In this document: positions 23,959 through 32,943 of the stretch, piece by piece
Layout: each line of letters opens with the position of its first letter
Numbering within the stretch: position 1 is the stretch's first letter
Source: Mycobacterium sp. MFM001
GTDB taxonomy: Bacteria > Actinomycetota > Actinomycetes > Mycobacteriales > Mycobacteriaceae
NCBI RefSeq assembly: GCF_003402475.1
Contig: NZ_BFAB01000021.1
Span: 1 to 54,070 of the forward strand
Length of the DNA: 54,070 nucleotides
Direction: 5' to 3'
Made by a program: the position numbers and the translations under genes
Notes under the pieces: generated by a model
The model's input: the letters and a program-made list of their open reading frames with translations, nothing else
Database searches by the model: none
What the model was told of the DNA's origin: nothing

Positions 23959-26900
23959 AACGGCGGGCGGCTTCTTGTGCGAGCTGCACGCGTGACGTCA
24001 GCCCGAGTTTGGTGTAGACGTGCGTGAGGTGCGTTTGCACGGTGCGGGGTGAGACGAAAAGCCTTGTGGCAATGTCCTTGTTCGGCAGTCCTTCGCTGAC
24101 GAGGCGGACCACGTCGAGTTCGGTGGGAGTCAGTGAAGCCCAACCGTTGGAGGGTCGTTTGCGTTCACCGCGGCCTCGCTGCGCATAGGCGATCGCTTCC
24201 TCGCTGGATAACGCCGCGCCCTCCGCCCAGGCTATCTCGAAATCGTTGGGGTCCATAGCATTACGGAGGGAGGTTACCCAAGATTCGTAGTCGGCGTCGT
24301 GAATCTTGAATCGGGCCGTGTCGATGCGCTGCCGGATGCCGTCTGCCGCTCCGAATAGGCGGGCCGCTTCGGGATAACTGTCGGCGCTGAACGCCACGGC
24401 GGCGAGACATTCGAAGACTTCGGGAACCCCTGTCTGTGCCTTGATTTCGGCGGCGATAGCAAGTGCCTCGTGGAGGTCGCGCTCTGCCCGTTCGGGTTCA
24501 CCTCGGGCAATGGCGATACGCGCACGCGGCACCAGTCCCATGAGCCGGTACCACCCGGTCGATGCTGCGACGCCCTCGTCGGCCCATTGCTGCGCGCTGC
24601 CAAGATCGCCTGCTGCTGCGGCAGTCTCGGCTCTGCACCAACGGAAGATGGCCGCTATTTCGCGGTAGGTACCGATATGCTCCCACATGCGCTCCTGTGC
24701 AGTTGCGGCTGCCGCGACGTCGCCACGAGCCAGGGCCGCGAGGCCCGACGCCATGTAGGCGACCCCTTCGTGCACGGGGCTAAGTGCGGCGCCGGCTTCA
24801 ATGAGCCCGTCCACGGCGTCTTGGGCTTGACTCGTCTCGCCCTGGAACAGGGACGCGAGCGCGAGGTTCTGTAGGCCGAGGTACCGATTGACTAGATCTC
24901 CAGCGGCGTCGGCCTCCGCGATCATCTTGCGACATCGCGCGATTTCGCCGGCCAGATCACCTTGCAGGTAGATTGCCATCCCTTGCCAATTGCGGCAATA
25001 CCGCGAGTTGAACTGGTCGCCAATGGAATCGGCCAGCTGGCGGCCTTCTTCACCGGTTGTGTAGGCGGCGACTAAATCACCCGTCACGGCGCCTGCATAT
25101 GTCTGCCAACCGAGAATCTGACTTAACCTCCAAAAGTCACCCAGCGAGCGGGCAAGCTCGATCGCTTCGGCGAAGTAGGGTCTTGCCATCTCCGTGTTGT
25201 AGGCAGCAATGGCGACGCAGGCGGTGAGCGCCCTGGCAAGCAGCGCCGGATCGTTGATGTCGCGCGCGATCACGACGGCTTCCTCGGCTTGGCCAAGGCT
25301 GTCCAGTGAAAGGCCCCAGGCATTGAGAAGTGCGTTGTCGGCCAACGCACGTGCGTATACCGGTCGAGCGACCTCGTCCACATTTCTTTCGCCCAGGGCG
25401 GCGTCGAACCAGGCCACTCCTTCCACGATGCGGCCGCGGGCGAGCCAGAGCGGGAGAAGCGACGATGCCAAACTCAACGCCTGTTCGATGTCGCCACTTT
25501 CGTGGCTCCACGCGAAGGCGGCCCGCAGATTGTCGATTTCTATTTCTGCCTTCTCCAGCGTCTGCTCGTGGCCATCGCGCGTGGGATTGTCGAGATGGGC
25601 GGCCATGAGTGTGTAGTGATCGCGATGACGGGTGCGCACGGCATCGGCTTCACCGGAGTCGGCGAGCTTCTCCATTGCGTACTGCCGCACCATTTCCAGC
25701 AGCCGGTATCGCGTTCGCCCCGTTGGGTTTTCGGCGACGACGAGCGACTTGTCTACAAGTAGTGCGAGCTGATCGAGAACCTGATGGCTTTTGATATCGC
25801 CATCGGCGGCTATAGTCTGCGCGGCTTCGAGGTCGAAGCCGCCCATGAAGACCGAGAGCCGGCGGAAGAGTACGCGTTCAGGCTCGGTTAGGAGGGTGTG
25901 TGACCAGTCGACCGACGCGTGCAATGTCTGCTGGCGGCGCACGGCCCGGCGTGAGCCACCGGTGAGGAGCCGGAATCGGTCACGTAGACCGCCGAGGATT
26001 TCGTCGAGGGACAAGGCGCGCACCTGCGCTGCTGCCAGTTCGATGGCGAGTGGCATGCCGTCGAGGCGTCGACAAATCTCTTCGATGGTGGCGGAGTCGG
26101 TACTTCGGAAGTCAGGGTTGGACCGACGAGCCCGGTCGGCGAAAAGCTCGATGGCTTCGTCGACCAGCGACAGTGATGGCACACGCCAAATCACCTCGCC
26201 CTCGATGCCGATTGGTTCTCGACTGGTGGCTAGGAGGGTCAGCTTGGGACAGGCGGCCAGGAGATCGATCGTCAGCGCTGCTGTCGCATCCAGCAGGTGC
26301 TCGCAGTTATCCAGTACCGCCAGCATCTGGCGCTCGCCGATCGATCGGATCAGTGTGTCCATCGTGGAGCGGCCGGGCTGGTCGGGTAGGCCGAATGCGC
26401 GCGCGGCGGCGACGGGCACCAGATCGGGCTCGGTGATCGGCGCCAGATCGACGTACCAAACGCCGTCGTCGAACTCGTCAGCCATCTTTGCCGCTATCTG
26501 CACGGCGAGACGTGTTTTGCCAGCGCCACCCGCGCCGGTCAAGGTGACGACACGGTTTTCGGCAAGTACTCTCCGCACGTCGTCGATCTGCGCCTCGCGG
26601 CCGATGAATGTCGTCAGCTGTGCTGGAAGATGTTGTGTTGCAACAGTCGTCGGTGTCCGCAGTGGAGGGAATTCGTTGCAGATGTCGGGATGGCAGAGCT
26701 GCACGACGCGTTCGGGTCGCGGCACACCGCGCAGCGAATAGCTGCCCAAGTCGGTCAGCCAGGCGTCGATGGGAAGTCTGTCGATGACCAGTGCCTCGGT
26801 AATGCCAGAAAGTACGGTCTGACCGCCGTGGGCCAAATCTCGGATTCGTGCGGTGCGGTTGATGGTGGGACCGATGTAGTTGTTTTCGTCGCGCAGCTGT

Positions 26901-27241
26901 GTCTCGCCGCTGTGCAGACCGATGCGTAGCCGAATGGGGGCCAGCGGTGCACGCTGCAACTCCAGAGCGCATGCGACGGCGTCGCTGGCGCGGAAGAACG
27001 CCACCACGAAGCTGTCGCCTTCGCCTTGCTCGACGGGCCGTACACCCTCGTGCGCGGTGACGAGCTCACTCAAAGCGCGATCGAGTCGGGCGAACGCCGC
27101 AGTCATTTCATCCGGTTGGGTTTCCCAGAGCCGCGTGGAGCCCTCAACGTCGGCCAGCAGTAACGTGACCGTTCCGGTCGGCAGTTCGCTCACGCCCAAC
27201 TCGCTCCAGTCCAGCGGCAGTTCGCTCATGGTAGCCAGCAT
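23948..27241 (-). CDS. cyclase-domain/NB-ARC ATPase/TPR/LuxR transcriptional regulator
   Basis: This 1097-residue regulator resembles M. tuberculosis Rv0386, Rv1358 and Rv2488c. Its order is: class III cyclase domain (about 20-190), STAND/NB-ARC ATPase (about 205-470; P-loop GAGGAGKT with K242), TPR-like helical repeats (about 520-1010) and a C-terminal LuxR HTH (LTPTELDVVRLVSEGLPNKD). In the cyclase, metal Asp D31 and D76 and N128/R132 are present. The substrate pair Lys/Asp is Q72/N121, the unusual Gln-Asn pair described for Rv0386. Start may be MSELP (27229). It converges on lipJ with an 11-bp overlap, so two cyclases share a 3' end. The input signal is unknown. Confidence 0.92.
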   Translation of the reverse strand: MLATMSELPLDWSELGVSELPTGTVTLLLADVEGSTRLWETQPDEMTAAFARLDRALSELVTAHEGVRPVEQGEGDSFVVAFFRASDAVACALELQRAPLAPIRLRIGLHSGETQLRDENNYIGPTINRTARIRDLAHGGQTVLSGITEALVIDRLPIDAWLTDLGSYSLRGVPRPERVVQLCHPDICNEFPPLRTPTTVATQHLPAQLTTFIGREAQIDDVRRVLAENRVVTLTGAGGAGKTRLAVQIAAKMADEFDDGVWYVDLAPITEPDLVPVAAARAFGLPDQPGRSTMDTLIRSIGERQMLAVLDNCEHLLDATAALTIDLLAACPKLTLLATSREPIGIEGEVIWRVPSLSLVDEAIELFADRARRSNPDFRSTDSATIEEICRRLDGMPLAIELAAAQVRALSLDEILGGLRDRFRLLTGGSRRAVRRQQTLHASVDWSHTLLTEPERVLFRRLSVFMGGFDLEAAQTIAADGDIKSHQVLDQLALLVDKSLVVAENPTGRTRYRLLEMVRQYAMEKLADSGEADAVRTRHRDHYTLMAAHLDNPTRDGHEQTLEKAEIEIDNLRAAFAWSHESGDIEQALSLASSLLPLWLARGRIVEGVAWFDAALGERNVDEVARPVYARALADNALLNAWGLSLDSLGQAEEAVVIARDINDPALLARALTACVAIAAYNTEMARPYFAEAIELARSLGDFWRLSQILGWQTYAGAVTGDLVAAYTTGEEGRQLADSIGDQFNSRYCRNWQGMAIYLQGDLAGEIARCRKMIAEADAAGDLVNRYLGLQNLALASLFQGETSQAQDAVDGLIEAGAALSPVHEGVAYMASGLAALARGDVAAAATAQERMWEHIGTYREIAAIFRWCRAETAAAAGDLGSAQQWADEGVAASTGWYRLMGLVPRARIAIARGEPERAERDLHEALAIAAEIKAQTGVPEVFECLAAVAFSADSYPEAARLFGAADGIRQRIDTARFKIHDADYESWVTSLRNAMDPNDFEIAWAEGAALSSEEAIAYAQRGRGERKRPSNGWASLTPTELDVVRLVSEGLPNKDIATRLFVSPRTVQTHLTHVYTKLGLTSRVQLAQEAARRSTA

Positions 27242-27281
27242 GCGGCCACCGGATAGGAGAAAACATCAGCAAAACCGCGTA

Positions 27282-28748
27282 TTAAAAGGGTGGCGGCTCA
27301 TAGTTGGCGGCCTGCCAGGCGGCACGTTTTCGACGTTCTTCGGCAAGGCGCTCTTCGTTGACGCGGCGCTCGGCTGCGACACGGGAGGATCGTTCGGCGG
27401 CGCGGGTTCGCTTCCGCGTAGGCATCATCAACCCCCGGTTTTCACCAGGCTGGCTTATCGCCGTCGGCAACACCAATTCGCCTGTGGGATCGGCCAATAT
27501 CGGGAAGTACACGGCACCGCCGGGTGTGGTGGTGTATGTGTGACCGGTGGGCGCCGTCCAGATGACGGTGCCATCTGGCAACTGACGATCCGCCCAGCCG
27601 CCGAGACCGGTGTAGAAGGTCTTTAAAAGGTGGTGGTAACGGCAGAGCAGCTTGCAATTCGAGGGATGCGTGGGACCAAATGGAAACGGGACCGTGTGGT
27701 CGATGTCGCACACCTCGGCCGGCTGGTCGCACCCCGGAAACCGGCACGTTAAATCCCGCAGCCGGACGAACTCTGCCAACGCCGCCGAAGGACGATAGCC
27801 CGTCTCCGGATCTGCGGAGGGCTTAACAACGGGCTTGAGTTTGGCACTAGTCGCCAAGTTGCGCAGTACCGGCGCCGGAACGGGCCCAAACCCCGGCAGA
27901 AAGCCCGGCGCTTGCGAGCCGCCTTTTACGGACGACTGGTCGGCGAACACATGGATCACCACGTCCGTGCCCGGGTTCCGCGCTGCCGCAGCACAATCCG
28001 TTGACCCACATTCGCACCGCATTACGTCTAATCCGGCGGCCAGGGCACCTAGCGCATCGGCACGTCGCTGCGCCTTGGTCCGCGGATCATTCCGGCACAC
28101 TGTGGCGGCCAGCGCATCGAGCTTGTGATCCAACGCAGCGCCGTCGTGAGCCTGAACCTGGGCCCAGATTCCGGCCAAGCCCGTTTCGACGGGCCCGATT
28201 TCGACATAGCGATCCTGGTTGCGCTCCCCAGGTACGCGCTGTGCGGCCGGATCAAATCGGACCACCCACATGTCGATTCGTTCGAACAGCTTGGGTGCCG
28301 ATAGCCGCATCCATCTGTGTCCGTGCCGGGCGATCGCGGCATCGATCTTGGCGATCAGTGTCGGATCCTCGACAAGCTCGGTGCGGCACACCACCGCGGC
28401 CATCACCCGGAAGTCGATGGCCCCCGACGCGAATGCCTCAGCCACCCGGGGCAGCCGCTCACGCAGCGCAATCGCATACCGCAGGCGCCCCCGGGCACGG
28501 CCACGGCTGATCCCCAATGCTGCAGCGACTTCGGCGACCAGATTCTCGTGTCCGTCGATGACCCAGTTTTCCCGATCGACGTCGTCTTCAGGGGCCCGCC
28601 GCGCGTACAACTCACCAATTGCCGCCAGTTCCTGCGCGCACATCGCGTTCTGCGCCCGCGCGGCCGCGGTGATCGCATCAACCACACCGGCGTCGTCTGC
28701 ATCAGCAAAACAGTTGCTGGCCTGTCCCGATGCGTCGATATCGAACAT
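27282..28748 (-). CDS. 13E12-family DUF222/HNH endonuclease domain protein
   Basis: The 488-residue protein belongs to the mycobacterial 13E12 repeat family. It has an N-terminal DUF222 region (about 30-320, with LGISRGRARGRLRYAIAL and ERLPRVAEAFASGAIDF). A C-terminal HNH nuclease segment follows (CRFPGCDQPAEVCDIDH, then CKLLCRYHHLLKT), with two CxxC-like zinc knuckles. The frame stays open upstream to 29501, but the family N-terminus (MFDIDASG) and a near-consensus LexA box over the start support 28748. Function is unproven; HNH domains cut DNA. The cyclase/LuxR gene follows 40 bp downstream on the same strand. Confidence 0.88.
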   Translation of the reverse strand: MFDIDASGQASNCFADADDAGVVDAITAAARAQNAMCAQELAAIGELYARRAPEDDVDRENWVIDGHENLVAEVAAALGISRGRARGRLRYAIALRERLPRVAEAFASGAIDFRVMAAVVCRTELVEDPTLIAKIDAAIARHGHRWMRLSAPKLFERIDMWVVRFDPAAQRVPGERNQDRYVEIGPVETGLAGIWAQVQAHDGAALDHKLDALAATVCRNDPRTKAQRRADALGALAAGLDVMRCECGSTDCAAAARNPGTDVVIHVFADQSSVKGGSQAPGFLPGFGPVPAPVLRNLATSAKLKPVVKPSADPETGYRPSAALAEFVRLRDLTCRFPGCDQPAEVCDIDHTVPFPFGPTHPSNCKLLCRYHHLLKTFYTGLGGWADRQLPDGTVIWTAPTGHTYTTTPGGAVYFPILADPTGELVLPTAISQPGENRGLMMPTRKRTRAAERSSRVAAERRVNEERLAEERRKRAAWQAANYEPPPF

Positions 28749-28756
28749 ACTTTCGA
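28741..28756 (-). promoter_or_regulatory. near-consensus LexA (SOS) box over the HNH gene start
   Basis: TCGAACATACTTTCGA matches the mycobacterial SOS box TCGAAC-N4-GTTCGA with one mismatch (T for G at 28751). It overlaps the proposed ATG at 28748-28746. It is nested in a slightly longer repeat, TATCGAA (28739-28745) and TTCGATA (28752-28758). Several M. tuberculosis 13E12-family genes were reported as LexA-regulated, which fits. LexA control is inferred, not shown. Confidence 0.65.
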
Positions 28757-28758
28757 TA

Positions 28759-28933
28759 CTACACCGATCCACTGACGCGTTGACTCGTCCAAAATGCGTG
28801 CCTACGCCAGTTGGACTTTCCCGGCTTGATTGGGGATCGTCTCGCCCACCTCGACGCGGCCGCTGTAGCCGAGCACGTTCCGATCCGCCTCGTTGGCGAG
28901 AAGAGGCGTCAAAAGACCTGTTGAGAAGGTTGG
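28759..28933. other. divergent spacer between HNH and ABC exporter genes
   Basis: This spacer of about 175 bp holds the upstream regions of the divergent HNH and ABC ATPase genes. GAGAAGG at 28922-28928 is the ribosome-binding site of the ATPase. No further motif was recognised. Confidence 0.4.
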
Positions 28934-29863
28934 GTGACCTACCCTTCAGGAGTGGAACGCTCCTGTCCCGGTGCTTTCCGCCCGGCCATCCGGGTCGACG
29001 GTCTGACCAAACGGTTCGGCCGGGTGGTGGCCGTCGAGGACCTGACCATGTCCGTCGCTCCTGGCGAGGTGTTCGGCTTCTTGGGCCCCAATGGTGCCGG
29101 CAAGTCGACGACGATTCGCCTGCTGCTCGGATTGATTCGCCCGACGGCAGGCAGTGCGAAGATCTTCGATTGCGCTGCCGGTGACGTCCGTCGGTCCCAT
29201 CGTCACATCGCATATGTGCCCGCCGATGTCGCGCTGTGGCCGCAACTGACGGGCGCCGAAATCCTTGAGCTGCTTGGCAGCCTGGGCCCCGGTGTCGATG
29301 CGGGCTACCGCGACGAGTTGGTCGACCGGTTCGATCTCGAGCTCGACAAGCCGGCCAAGACCTATTCGACCGGCAACCGGCAGAAGGTGGCTCTTGTTGC
29401 TGCCTTCGCGACACGCGCCCCCCTTCTAGTTTTCGACGAGCCGACAAGTGGCTTGGATCCGTTGATGGAGAGAGTATTTCGCAGCTGTATCGCAGAAGCA
29501 CGTGAGCGAGGCCAGACTGTGTTCCTCAGCTCTCACCAGTTGGCGGAGGTAGATGCCGTATGCGACCGGGTAGCAATTCTGCGTGCCGGGCGACTGGTCG
29601 AAATTGACAGCATCGCCGACTTACGCCGGTTGCGCCGAACCGTCGTCGAGGTGTCCTGCCGCGGCGCTCAGCCTTCCCTCGAGGATGTTGCGGGCGTGTC
29701 AAGTGTCGAGCAGTTGGACGGTGAACGGTTGCGGTTCAACCTGACTGGCTCGCCCGTGGCCGCGCTTCGAGCGCTCGCCACAGCTGACATCACCGCGCTG
29801 GCGATGCACGAACCGACGCTTGAGGAGATCTTTCTCGACTACTACGGAGCCGCCGCACGATGA
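28934..29863 (+). CDS. ABC transporter ATP-binding protein (exporter)
   Basis: The 309-residue ATPase has Walker A GPNGAGKST (K57), the D-loop region LLVFDEPTSGLDP and the H-loop FLSSHQLAEVDAVCD. The signature is divergent, YSTGNRQKVALVAAFA (STGN in place of LSGGQ). A C-terminal extension follows (LEEIFLDYYG), as in ABC-2 type drug and lipid exporters. The GTG start has GAGAAGG five bases upstream. It overlaps the permease start by 4 bp (ATGA at 29860-29863), so the two are translationally coupled. It converges on the NRPS operon, making it a candidate exporter for the peptide, though co-regulation is not shown. Confidence 0.92.
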   Translation: MTYPSGVERSCPGAFRPAIRVDGLTKRFGRVVAVEDLTMSVAPGEVFGFLGPNGAGKSTTIRLLLGLIRPTAGSAKIFDCAAGDVRRSHRHIAYVPADVALWPQLTGAEILELLGSLGPGVDAGYRDELVDRFDLELDKPAKTYSTGNRQKVALVAAFATRAPLLVFDEPTSGLDPLMERVFRSCIAEARERGQTVFLSSHQLAEVDAVCDRVAILRAGRLVEIDSIADLRRLRRTVVEVSCRGAQPSLEDVAGVSSVEQLDGERLRFNLTGSPVAALRALATADITALAMHEPTLEEIFLDYYGAAAR

Positions 29864-31461
29864 CAACTGGGCCGCAACTCGCGCCACGGCGCGCTGTGAG
29901 CCGGCTGGCCGTGCGCCAGATCCGCCTTGGTGCCGTGGCGGTCGCCTTGATCTGCGGGGGTATCTCGGCGATGGTCGCCAGCGAATACCGGCCGATCGGC
30001 GACTTGCTGGATGAACCAGGCCTGCGCGCACTTGGCGAGAATCCCGCCGTAAGGATTTTGTCGGGCCCACCGGTCGCCCTCGACGATCCCGGCGGTTTCA
30101 CTGTGTGGCGCACCGGCCCCGCCGTTTCGGTTCTGGTTGGTGTCTGGATCCTACTGGCCGCCACACGTATTACCCGCGGTGAGGAGGATGGCCGGCGGTG
30201 GGATCTGCTGCTCGCGGGACGCCTGCGGATGGCCGATGTGGTTGTCCGCTGCCTGACCGCCCTAGTGGGATCCGCGACGCTGATCGGCATGGCCGTCGCG
30301 GCGGGCCTATTGGCGGCCCGCACCGAACCGGCCGGAGCCATCATCTATGGAGCCGGGATCACGTGTGTTGGTTTGACTTTCGCGACCACCGCTCTGCTCG
30401 CGGCACAGGTCATGCCGAGGCGATCCGGCGCCACCGGACTTGCGGTCGCGGCCCTGGGCGTTGGCCTGATGCTGCGCATGATCGCCGACGGCTCGCATCA
30501 ACTGGCATGGCTGGCGTGGGCGACGCCTTTCGGGCTCATTGGCCGCGCGGCGCCATACGCCGACAACCGCATCGCCCCGCTGATCGTGTCGGGTGCGTTT
30601 CCGATCGTGCTGGCCGGTGCGGCACTCGTCGCGGGACGCCACCGCGATTTGGGCGACGGGATCGTGGTGCTGCACCACAGCCGTCCTCCACGACCTCGTT
30701 TGTTGCACAGCACTGCTGGGTTCGCCCTTCGCCGGACCGGGCGGACCACGTCGGGGTGGGCGGCGGGCATCGCCGCATACTTCTTTCTGGTCGGCGCGGT
30801 GCTCGCATCGATTATCGAGTTGTTTCAGACAAACCCGCGGCTCGCTGAACTCGCCAGGGCAGGTGGGATGGGCGGCCATGACATGGTGCATGTGGTTGCC
30901 GCGGCTCTGTTCAGCTTGCTCACAGTTCCCACCGGGTTGTACGCCGCACTGCGTCTCGCCACGATGGTCGCCGACGAGAAAGCCGGTCTATGGACCTTGC
31001 TGCTCGCCCAACCGATTTCGCGGGCACACCTGATGTCCACTGAGATCATGGTCACGGTTTGGGGAGTCGTCGCACTGCATTGCTCGGCCGCAGTCGCCGT
31101 TTGGTTTGGCACCAAGATCACGGGCATCTCACTGCAGTTGAGCGCTTCGCTTGCAGGAGCGCTGAATTCCCTTCCCATGGCATTGCTCGCCGCCGGGGCG
31201 GCCGCAGTGGGCGTCGGGTGGCTGCCATCCGCTGCCGCCGCGATCGGTGCACTGCCGGTTGTGGGCGGATTCCTGGTGAACGTGATCATGCAGTCCACGA
31301 AAGCCCCTAGCTGGGTTGCCAACTTGTCGCCGTGGACGCACCTCGCCGCCGTACCCGGCACACCGCCTAATTGGGGGGCGGCCGCAATTTTTCTGCTCGT
31401 CGCCGCGATCCTGGCCGGGATCGGAGTGTACGGGTACGCGCAGCGCGATCTGGCAACGTGA
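29860..31461 (+). CDS. ABC-2 type transporter permease
   Basis: The 533-residue integral membrane protein has about 12 hydrophobic segments arranged in two halves. Each half begins with a helix followed by a soluble segment (TRITRGEEDGRRWDLLLAGR in the first, VADEKAGLWTLLLAQPISR in the second), the typical coupling-helix region of ABC-2 exporters. It forms the exporter with the preceding ATPase. Homologues in actinobacteria are often annotated as antibiotic-transport permeases. Substrate is unknown. The gene ends 41 bp before the stop of the small protein gene on the opposite strand. Confidence 0.88.
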   Translation: MTTGPQLAPRRAVSRLAVRQIRLGAVAVALICGGISAMVASEYRPIGDLLDEPGLRALGENPAVRILSGPPVALDDPGGFTVWRTGPAVSVLVGVWILLAATRITRGEEDGRRWDLLLAGRLRMADVVVRCLTALVGSATLIGMAVAAGLLAARTEPAGAIIYGAGITCVGLTFATTALLAAQVMPRRSGATGLAVAALGVGLMLRMIADGSHQLAWLAWATPFGLIGRAAPYADNRIAPLIVSGAFPIVLAGAALVAGRHRDLGDGIVVLHHSRPPRPRLLHSTAGFALRRTGRTTSGWAAGIAAYFFLVGAVLASIIELFQTNPRLAELARAGGMGGHDMVHVVAAALFSLLTVPTGLYAALRLATMVADEKAGLWTLLLAQPISRAHLMSTEIMVTVWGVVALHCSAAVAVWFGTKITGISLQLSASLAGALNSLPMALLAAGAAAVGVGWLPSAAAAIGALPVVGGFLVNVIMQSTKAPSWVANLSPWTHLAAVPGTPPNWGAAAIFLLVAAILAGIGVYGYAQRDLAT

Positions 31462-31483
31462 GTAAACACTCGACGCCGACGCC

Positions 31484-31511
31484 GAGCTGCATGAGCTCAT
31501 GGCTACAGCTC
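31484..31511. terminator. weak hairpin between convergent exporter and NRPS operons
   Basis: GAGCTG (31484-31489) can pair with CAGCTC (31506-31511), and the loop holds a perfect 10-bp palindrome ATGAGCTCAT (31491-31500). It sits between the permease stop and the small-protein stop. Stem length is modest, so terminator function is uncertain. Confidence 0.3.
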
Positions 31512-31682
31512 CGTCGAGTTGCGAGCATGCACCACGGAGACCTGATTCACTTCGGCGTACAGATCGTTGGTGCGCTTCTGTTCTGCCGCAAGCTTTTCCA
31601 GTGCGGCGACTGCACGCCTGAGGAGCTCGATGGATTCCTCGGCGGTCTCCTTCAGTTCATAGAAATTTGGTATCAACCCCAT
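31503..31682 (-). CDS. small helical protein of unknown function at the end of the NRPS operon
   Basis: This 59-residue protein begins MGLIPNFYELKETAEESIEL. It has a strong ribosome-binding site (GGAGGGAAG, five bases upstream of the ATG) and starts 16 bp after the NRPS-aminotransferase stop, so it is almost certainly in the same operon. Residues 8-45 have a heptad-like pattern of Leu/Ile/Ala with charged faces and could form a coiled coil or helical hairpin; the tail is polar. There is no signal peptide or transmembrane segment. It is not an MbtH-like protein: the conserved Trp residues of that family are absent. I do not recognise it. It may be a partner of the synthetase or of the fused aminotransferase. 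Confidence 0.7.
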   Translation of the reverse strand: MGLIPNFYELKETAEESIELLRRAVAALEKLAAEQKRTNDLYAEVNQVSVVHARNSTEL

Positions 31683-31698
31683 GGGCTCTTCCCTCCGC

Positions 31699-32943
31699 CT
31701 AAGTCTCGACTGAAAGTGTGCGGTGTCGGCCATACAGTCGGTTCGAAGGATGTGCCCGTCGGTAACGACGCCCGCCCGGGAGCATCGCAAGCCGCCTGAT
31801 GGCCTCGTCGAGGGTGGTGTCGCGCTTCGCAAAGTTGAAGCGCACCAGGTGATTCCAGACTGCGGCATGGTCGGCCGCCGGATCGCAGTAATCCGACATC
31901 GGCATCGCGACCACTCCTACCTTCTCGGTTAGCGTCGCGCAGAACGCCGTGCTGTCTGTGTAGCCCAACGGACGCGGGTCAGCGCACAGGAAATAACTGC
32001 CCGCACTGTCGTGCACGCCGAAGCCGATCTCGGCCAATGCCGTCGCCAGCCGGTTTCGCCGCGACTGCAACACGGTTCGTCGCGTAGCGACCCAATCGTC
32101 CTCGGTGTTCAGCGCCAATGCGACCGCATGCTCGAAGGGCGCGCCGCCCACGTAGGTCAGGTGCTGTTTGGCCGCCCGCAAGCCGGCGATGAGCCTCGCT
32201 GGGCCGCAGGCCCATCCGATCCGCCAGCCGGTGCAGTTAAACGTCTTTGACGCGCTCGAGACGGTGATCGTCCGCTCGGCCATGCCGTCGAAACCAGCCA
32301 GCGGGAGGTGGCGACGTCCTTCGGGCCACGGGTGCACGAGTTGCTCGTAGACCTCGTCGCTGATGACCAGCAGATCGGCGTCCAGTGCGATGTCCGCGAT
32401 GGCGGTGAGTTCATCCGCGGTCAGCACCATGCCGGTCGGGTTGTGCGGTGAGTTGACGATCAACGCCCTGGTCCGAGGCGTCACCGCGCGCCGCAGCGCG
32501 TCGACGTCAAGAGCGAAGCCGCGACCGTCGGGCACTAGCTGCACTAGCACCCTCCGCGCACCAGCCATCGCTAGCGCCGGTGAATAGGAGTCGTAGAACG
32601 GCTCGATCAGTATCACTTCCGAGCCCGGCTCAACCAGGCCGAGCATTGCCGCCGCGATGGCCTCGGTGGCACCGACCGTGACCAGTACCTCGCTGTCCGG
32701 GTTGTAATCCGCGCCGAAGTGCCGCTTCCGTTGCGCGGCGATGGCCTGCCGAAGCGACGCGATGCCGATTCCCGGCGGGTACTGATTGAAGCCCTCGGCA
32801 ATCGCGTCTTGGGCGGCCTTCAGCATCGCGGGTGGTCCATCCTCGTCGGGATAACCGATCCCGAGGTCCACCGCGCCTGTGCGCGCCGCCAGCGCCGGCA
32901 TGTCGGCGAACACCGGGGCCGCATACGGCTGCAGTCGCGACAC
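31699..32943 (-). other. DapC-like PLP aminotransferase domain fused behind the thioesterase
   Basis: Residues 7018-7431. From VSRLQPYAAPVFADMPAL on, it follows M. tuberculosis DapC (Rv0858c) closely as I recall that sequence. It has NQYPPGIGIASLRQAIAAQ, VTVGATEAIAAAMLGLVEPG, NSPHNPTGMV, the PLP lysine in SSASKTFNCTGW (K7250) and LVRFNFAKRD. The fold is complete. An Arg-rich tail of about 20 residues (GGRRYRRAHPSNRLYGRHR) has no DapC counterpart. A GTG at 32943 sits where DapC would start, but it lacks a ribosome-binding site. No stop separates it from the thioesterase. Confidence 0.85.

Noticed and set aside
28749..29501. N-terminal extension of the HNH protein by 251 residues
   Set aside because: The extension is antisense to the ABC ATPase, is Arg/Ser-rich without domain content, and precedes the normal family start and the SOS box.
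31503..31682. MbtH-like protein for the NRPS
   Set aside because: The protein lacks the conserved Trp pattern and length profile of MbtH proteins; no other MbtH candidate is in the window.
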